Under the pieces are notes generated by a model. That model ran no database searches. It was given only the letters and a program-made list of their open reading frames with translations, and was not told the origin of the DNA. This document shows, piece after piece, positions 60,743 to 64,000 of a stretch of 64,000 nt of DNA. The number at the start of each line of letters is the position of its first letter. Positions within the stretch are counted from its first letter, which is position 1. Origin of the DNA: Marsupella aquatica (taxonomy: Eukaryota; Marchantiophyta). The translations under genes and the position numbers were made by a program. Location of the stretch: NCBI GenBank assembly GCA_973895155.1, contig OZ316897.1:22816001-22880000 (forward strand), written 5' to 3'.

Positions 60743-63607
60743 ATGGGAGGGGAGAATCATGAACAGAATGGTAACGGACAGCATGATGGGAGCAGCGCAG
60801 GATGGGGTGCTGGTGGAGGTCCTCCGCAGGAGTTGCTGGAGCGGCTGAAGGATTATGGACAGGAGCAGACTCTCGCGGCGTGGGACGAGCTCACCCCGGA
60901 TCAGCGGGATCTGATCGTCCAGGATCTCGAGGTATGGTTCGATTGACCGGTAGATTCATCGATGGATTGATTGATTGATGGATGAATCTCTCGAGTGGCC
61001 ACCCCCGGGTTTGCTGTCTAGCTTGAGGTGTTGATTTGATGGATGGAGCGTTGGTCGTTTGTTGTGCGCTCGGACTCGAAATGCTGCTAGCTGAAGTATT
61101 TCAGAGAACTCTGTGCTTGCTGTGGCATTTCAGTGAAGGCGTTTGGAAGTCTTTTAAAAGAATCTTGAACTGACCTTTAGATCGGCCTTCTCTCTGTTCT
61201 CTCCACGGAGGGATGGATCGCATGGATGGAGCGGGTTTGTGCTTGCGGTGCTCGTCGTCTTGCTTGTGTGGCTGTCTTTCGAAATGAAATGCTGCCTGTC
61301 TTATTGTTTGTTTAGCGGCTACAGTGATGCAAAAGCAGATTTCTACGGTTGCTCACAGTTCCGGACATTAAATGCTAAATTCACGATATAAATCCTGGCT
61401 AGAAATTTTGAAACAAGAGCTTCGTATATCAGGGACAAAAAATGGGTCGGACTTTTTCTCCTTCAAATTTGTTCGCATACATCCTTACAGCTGTGCGTGC
61501 ATGTAGCTTGGAGCAGTTCATGACTCTTTGTGAGGTTTAAGGAAGGTCTCTTCTCGGGACATTTAAGTGTGAAGCTGTGTTCATTGCGTTATCTGTTCTA
61601 AATTCTTCTATTGTGCAGTCGGTGGACCTGCCTCGGGTGACCAGAATTGTGAAGAAGTCGTTGCGGCCACGTTCTGGTATGAAATTTAAATAATTCTTTA
61701 CTTTGCTGACTTCCACATGTGGAATGGTCTTGGACCCTGACTTGTCATTTTCATTTTCTATTTAATTTTATAAAAGGAGGTAAAACTGTTGACTCAAGAG
61801 TTAGTTCAGTTGATTTCCTTAGTGTTCTGGGCACCCTCTTCTTTTGATATATCTTTGTGACGTATGTTTGAAGAGTACTACACGCTCGAACGGATTCGAG
61901 ATGTAATTTAGTATCTAATAGGTACTCTGTTGGTTTGTGCGGGATATGCTGTGGCTCTAGGATGAGGACGTCTTCCTAGTTTGCTGGCTCTACTATTTGT
62001 TTCTGTTGGGATTAGTTTCTTGAATTGTGTCCTCAGAGACTGGGAATTGTTCCCTGCATGTGTATCGAACTTTTTGGCATCCCTATACTTCTGACCCAGT
62101 CTTATTTTTCAGAGAGAGCCGATCCCAAGCCCGTACCAGAATCAGATGTGGCCACATTGGATCTCAGGTCGCAAGAGGACAGGGAACGATGGTGGGGAAT
62201 GGGTCTGAAAGCAATTGCCGATGGAATGCTTGCTGTCTTACTTCTGTCTGGAGGACAGGTATGCACTTCAAGACCCAATTTCGATAACGTGGTATTGATG
62301 AGTCGTAAGGAGCGGCACTCACAAACTGCGCTCTTTTGGAAGAGCGGTTAACAATTCTTATTTGTCGAACAAAAAGTCTCGGTCCCTGAGTGCCCAACGT
62401 AGGTTTTGTATTTTATTCCCAACTCTCTTGGTATCACGGAAGAACAGCGAGCGAATCTCTCACTTGAGTGGAAGCAGCCTCCTTTCAGCCGAAAACCCCG
62501 TCTGTGTACGAAGTTCCTAGTTACAGAAGGCTTCTTCTTGCCACGATCACTCTCTGTTGTGGAGACGTCCCGTAATTCGATTCAACTATGATTCGAAGCT
62601 TTTATACAACGCTTTTCATGTTCCCATGCTAGAGGGATTTTCTGAGATCACAGAGGTCAGCTTGGTCATTTTTATTTCATGTCTCAAGCTTTGGTCTGAT
62701 TGTAGAAGGGTGGGCACATTGCCTGTTTATTATGAAGTGATTTGTCTGGTATTTATGCTTCTGTGTGATGACGACGATGTGGGCAGGGTACTCGACTAGG
62801 CAGCTCGGAACCGAAGGGATGCTTCCGTAAGCTCTTTGCCCTCTAGAGTTCGCCTCAGGATTTCTATACCGCCTTTGATTTGGAATCTAATCGGGACATG
62901 CGAATGTTGCGAAACGATGAATGTCATTCCATGAGTGTTAAATAATTTAGCAGGATGTAGAATCCGTTGCATTTTTTTGACTGTGATCGGCTTTTCGGAT
63001 CTGGTCTTGCAGAGATTGGCCTACCGTCTGGGAAATCACTCTTCCAGCTGCAGGCTGAACGCATCCGAAGGGTTCAATATCTAGCTTCTCAATTAATGGC
63101 TGCGGGTACCGTCCTGCTTGATACCCGTCAAAGTTAGTTAGCATTCGGCTTGTTGCATTAGACTTGTTACCTGCTCATAAATCATTTGACTGTAGAATAA
63201 GAGTAGTTAACAAGCCTAGAAATTCTAAAGGCTATGGAGTATTTGAAAAGGACTGTACGCTCTTTGCAGGAAGAATGGTTAGGATTCCTTGGTATATAAT
63301 GACAAGTCCTTTCACCGATTCAGCCACTCGGACGTTTTTTGCCAACAAGAAGAACTTCGGGTTGGATTCAGATCAGGTATGCGAAATTTTATTCTAAATG
63401 GTTTTTGAATTTCTCGTTCAATAATGTAATATTACGTTGGAGTGCTGATTCCCTATGTTATCCACCAAATGTCCTTATTCTTCCGGTTAGCCGGACAACG
63501 TATAGCCTGTCTCAAGTTTTGATGTCTCTCAGGTTATATTTTTTGAGCAAGGATCCTTACCGTGTATTTCTAAGGATGGAAAGTTCATCATGGCAAGTCC
63601 TTTCAAG
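60743..63607 (+). CDS. UDP-N-acetylglucosamine pyrophosphorylase, 5' part (UAP1 family), runs off the window
   Basis: Seven exons give the first 236 residues: 60743-60931, 61619-61676, 62113-62258, 62787-62826, 63013-63105, 63270-63376, 63533-63607, all GT-AG and in phase. The full family length is close to 500, so the second half lies beyond the right edge; the expected next segment (a 'PDGNGG' motif) is not found by 64000. The enzyme makes UDP-GlcNAc (in plants also UDP-GalNAc or UDP-Glc) from UTP and the sugar 1-phosphate, for N-glycans, GPI anchors and glycoproteins in the cytosol. Signature: LSGGQGTRLGSSEPKG (127-142), the nucleotide-binding loop; also GLPSGKSLFQLQAERI, WYIMTSPFTDSATRTFF and FFEQGSLPCISKDGKF. 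The N-terminus is Gly/Gln/Asn-rich, then LLERLKDYGQEQTL as usual. The ATG at 60743 is the first in frame after the leader. Confidence 0.93.
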
Positions 63608-64000
63608 GTATGTAATTCAATCTACGTTCAAGTGATGCCATTGTGGAGATCAAGAAGGGGATGTTGGAGGGACTAATTCACTCAATATAGAATTGCATTG
63701 TCTGACAATATAAAATCTTTTTCCCGTTGATGAGAACAGCCATTGGCAAACTTGTTTGCTGCTGTGTGCCGTGAAGTAATCCTTACCAGATTGAAATTAT
63801 TTGGCTACGTTGGACAACCTCGGAAGTCAATTTCGTATCAGAGGGTTGAAAATTCAGCGTGGAATTGACCCTTTGGCTAGACATCACACTAATGATCATA
63901 GACCAAATAACAATACAATGTAAAGCTGTTCCGTACGGCTGGAGATTTTTCCTTGAAAGAATTGCAACTCTAACGAGTTGTGCTGTTTTGACCGCTCAAT
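63608..64000 (+). other. Intron of the UDP-GlcNAc pyrophosphorylase gene, cut by the window edge
   Basis: The exon ending at 63607 is followed by GTATGT, and no later stretch to 64000 encodes the conserved sequence that should come next. The remainder of the window is therefore read as intron. Confidence 0.7.

Overview
This is a stretch of nuclear DNA from a land plant. Every recognisable gene is a plant gene broken by many GT-AG introns: VPS35 alone has 22 coding exons, and reading frames continue exactly across all the junctions I worked out. The long AT-rich gaps between genes hold mobile-element debris rather than genes. The mix of genes and short repeats would suit a bryophyte or another early-diverging land plant, but that is inference; the sequence does not name the species.

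From left to right: a short arabinogalactan-protein gene (903-1340, +) lies next to a repeat cluster (3.0-5.4 kb). This cluster has a G-rich Mutator-like miniature element, two solo copia-type LTRs and a long fold-back element, with one LTR nested inside the fold-back. VPS35, the large retromer subunit, fills 7792-15367 (-). After a GC-rich leader region comes a RING/transmembrane E3 ligase of RNFT type (19952-23449, +), then an N-acetyltransferase 9-like gene (25777-27564, +) and a small tail-anchored protein gene (29144-29386, -). From 29.4 to 37.4 kb there are no recognisable genes, but there are a 195-bp triple repeat, a SINE-like element and an 87-bp tRNA-like triple repeat. A plastid shikimate kinase gene occupies 37462-41405 (-).

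From 41.5 to 60.2 kb I find no intact gene. It holds a minisatellite with a TA run, a second copy of the G-rich element, a second long inverted-repeat element, a decayed retroelement reading frame (48.7-50.1 kb), an RNase H1 N-domain fragment (54.6 kb), a decayed unknown frame (55.9-56.2 kb) and a 540-bp duplication. A 369-bp higher-order tandem array (59.2-60.25 kb) lies just upstream of the last gene, a UDP-N-acetylglucosamine pyrophosphorylase (60743 onward, +), which runs off the right edge after seven exons.

The genes are unrelated housekeeping functions: endosomal retrieval, ER or endomembrane ubiquitination, acetylation, aromatic amino-acid synthesis, nucleotide-sugar synthesis and a cell-wall glycoprotein. 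There is no operon or pathway cluster. The unusual content is in the repeats and relics. I see no clear new multi-gene system.
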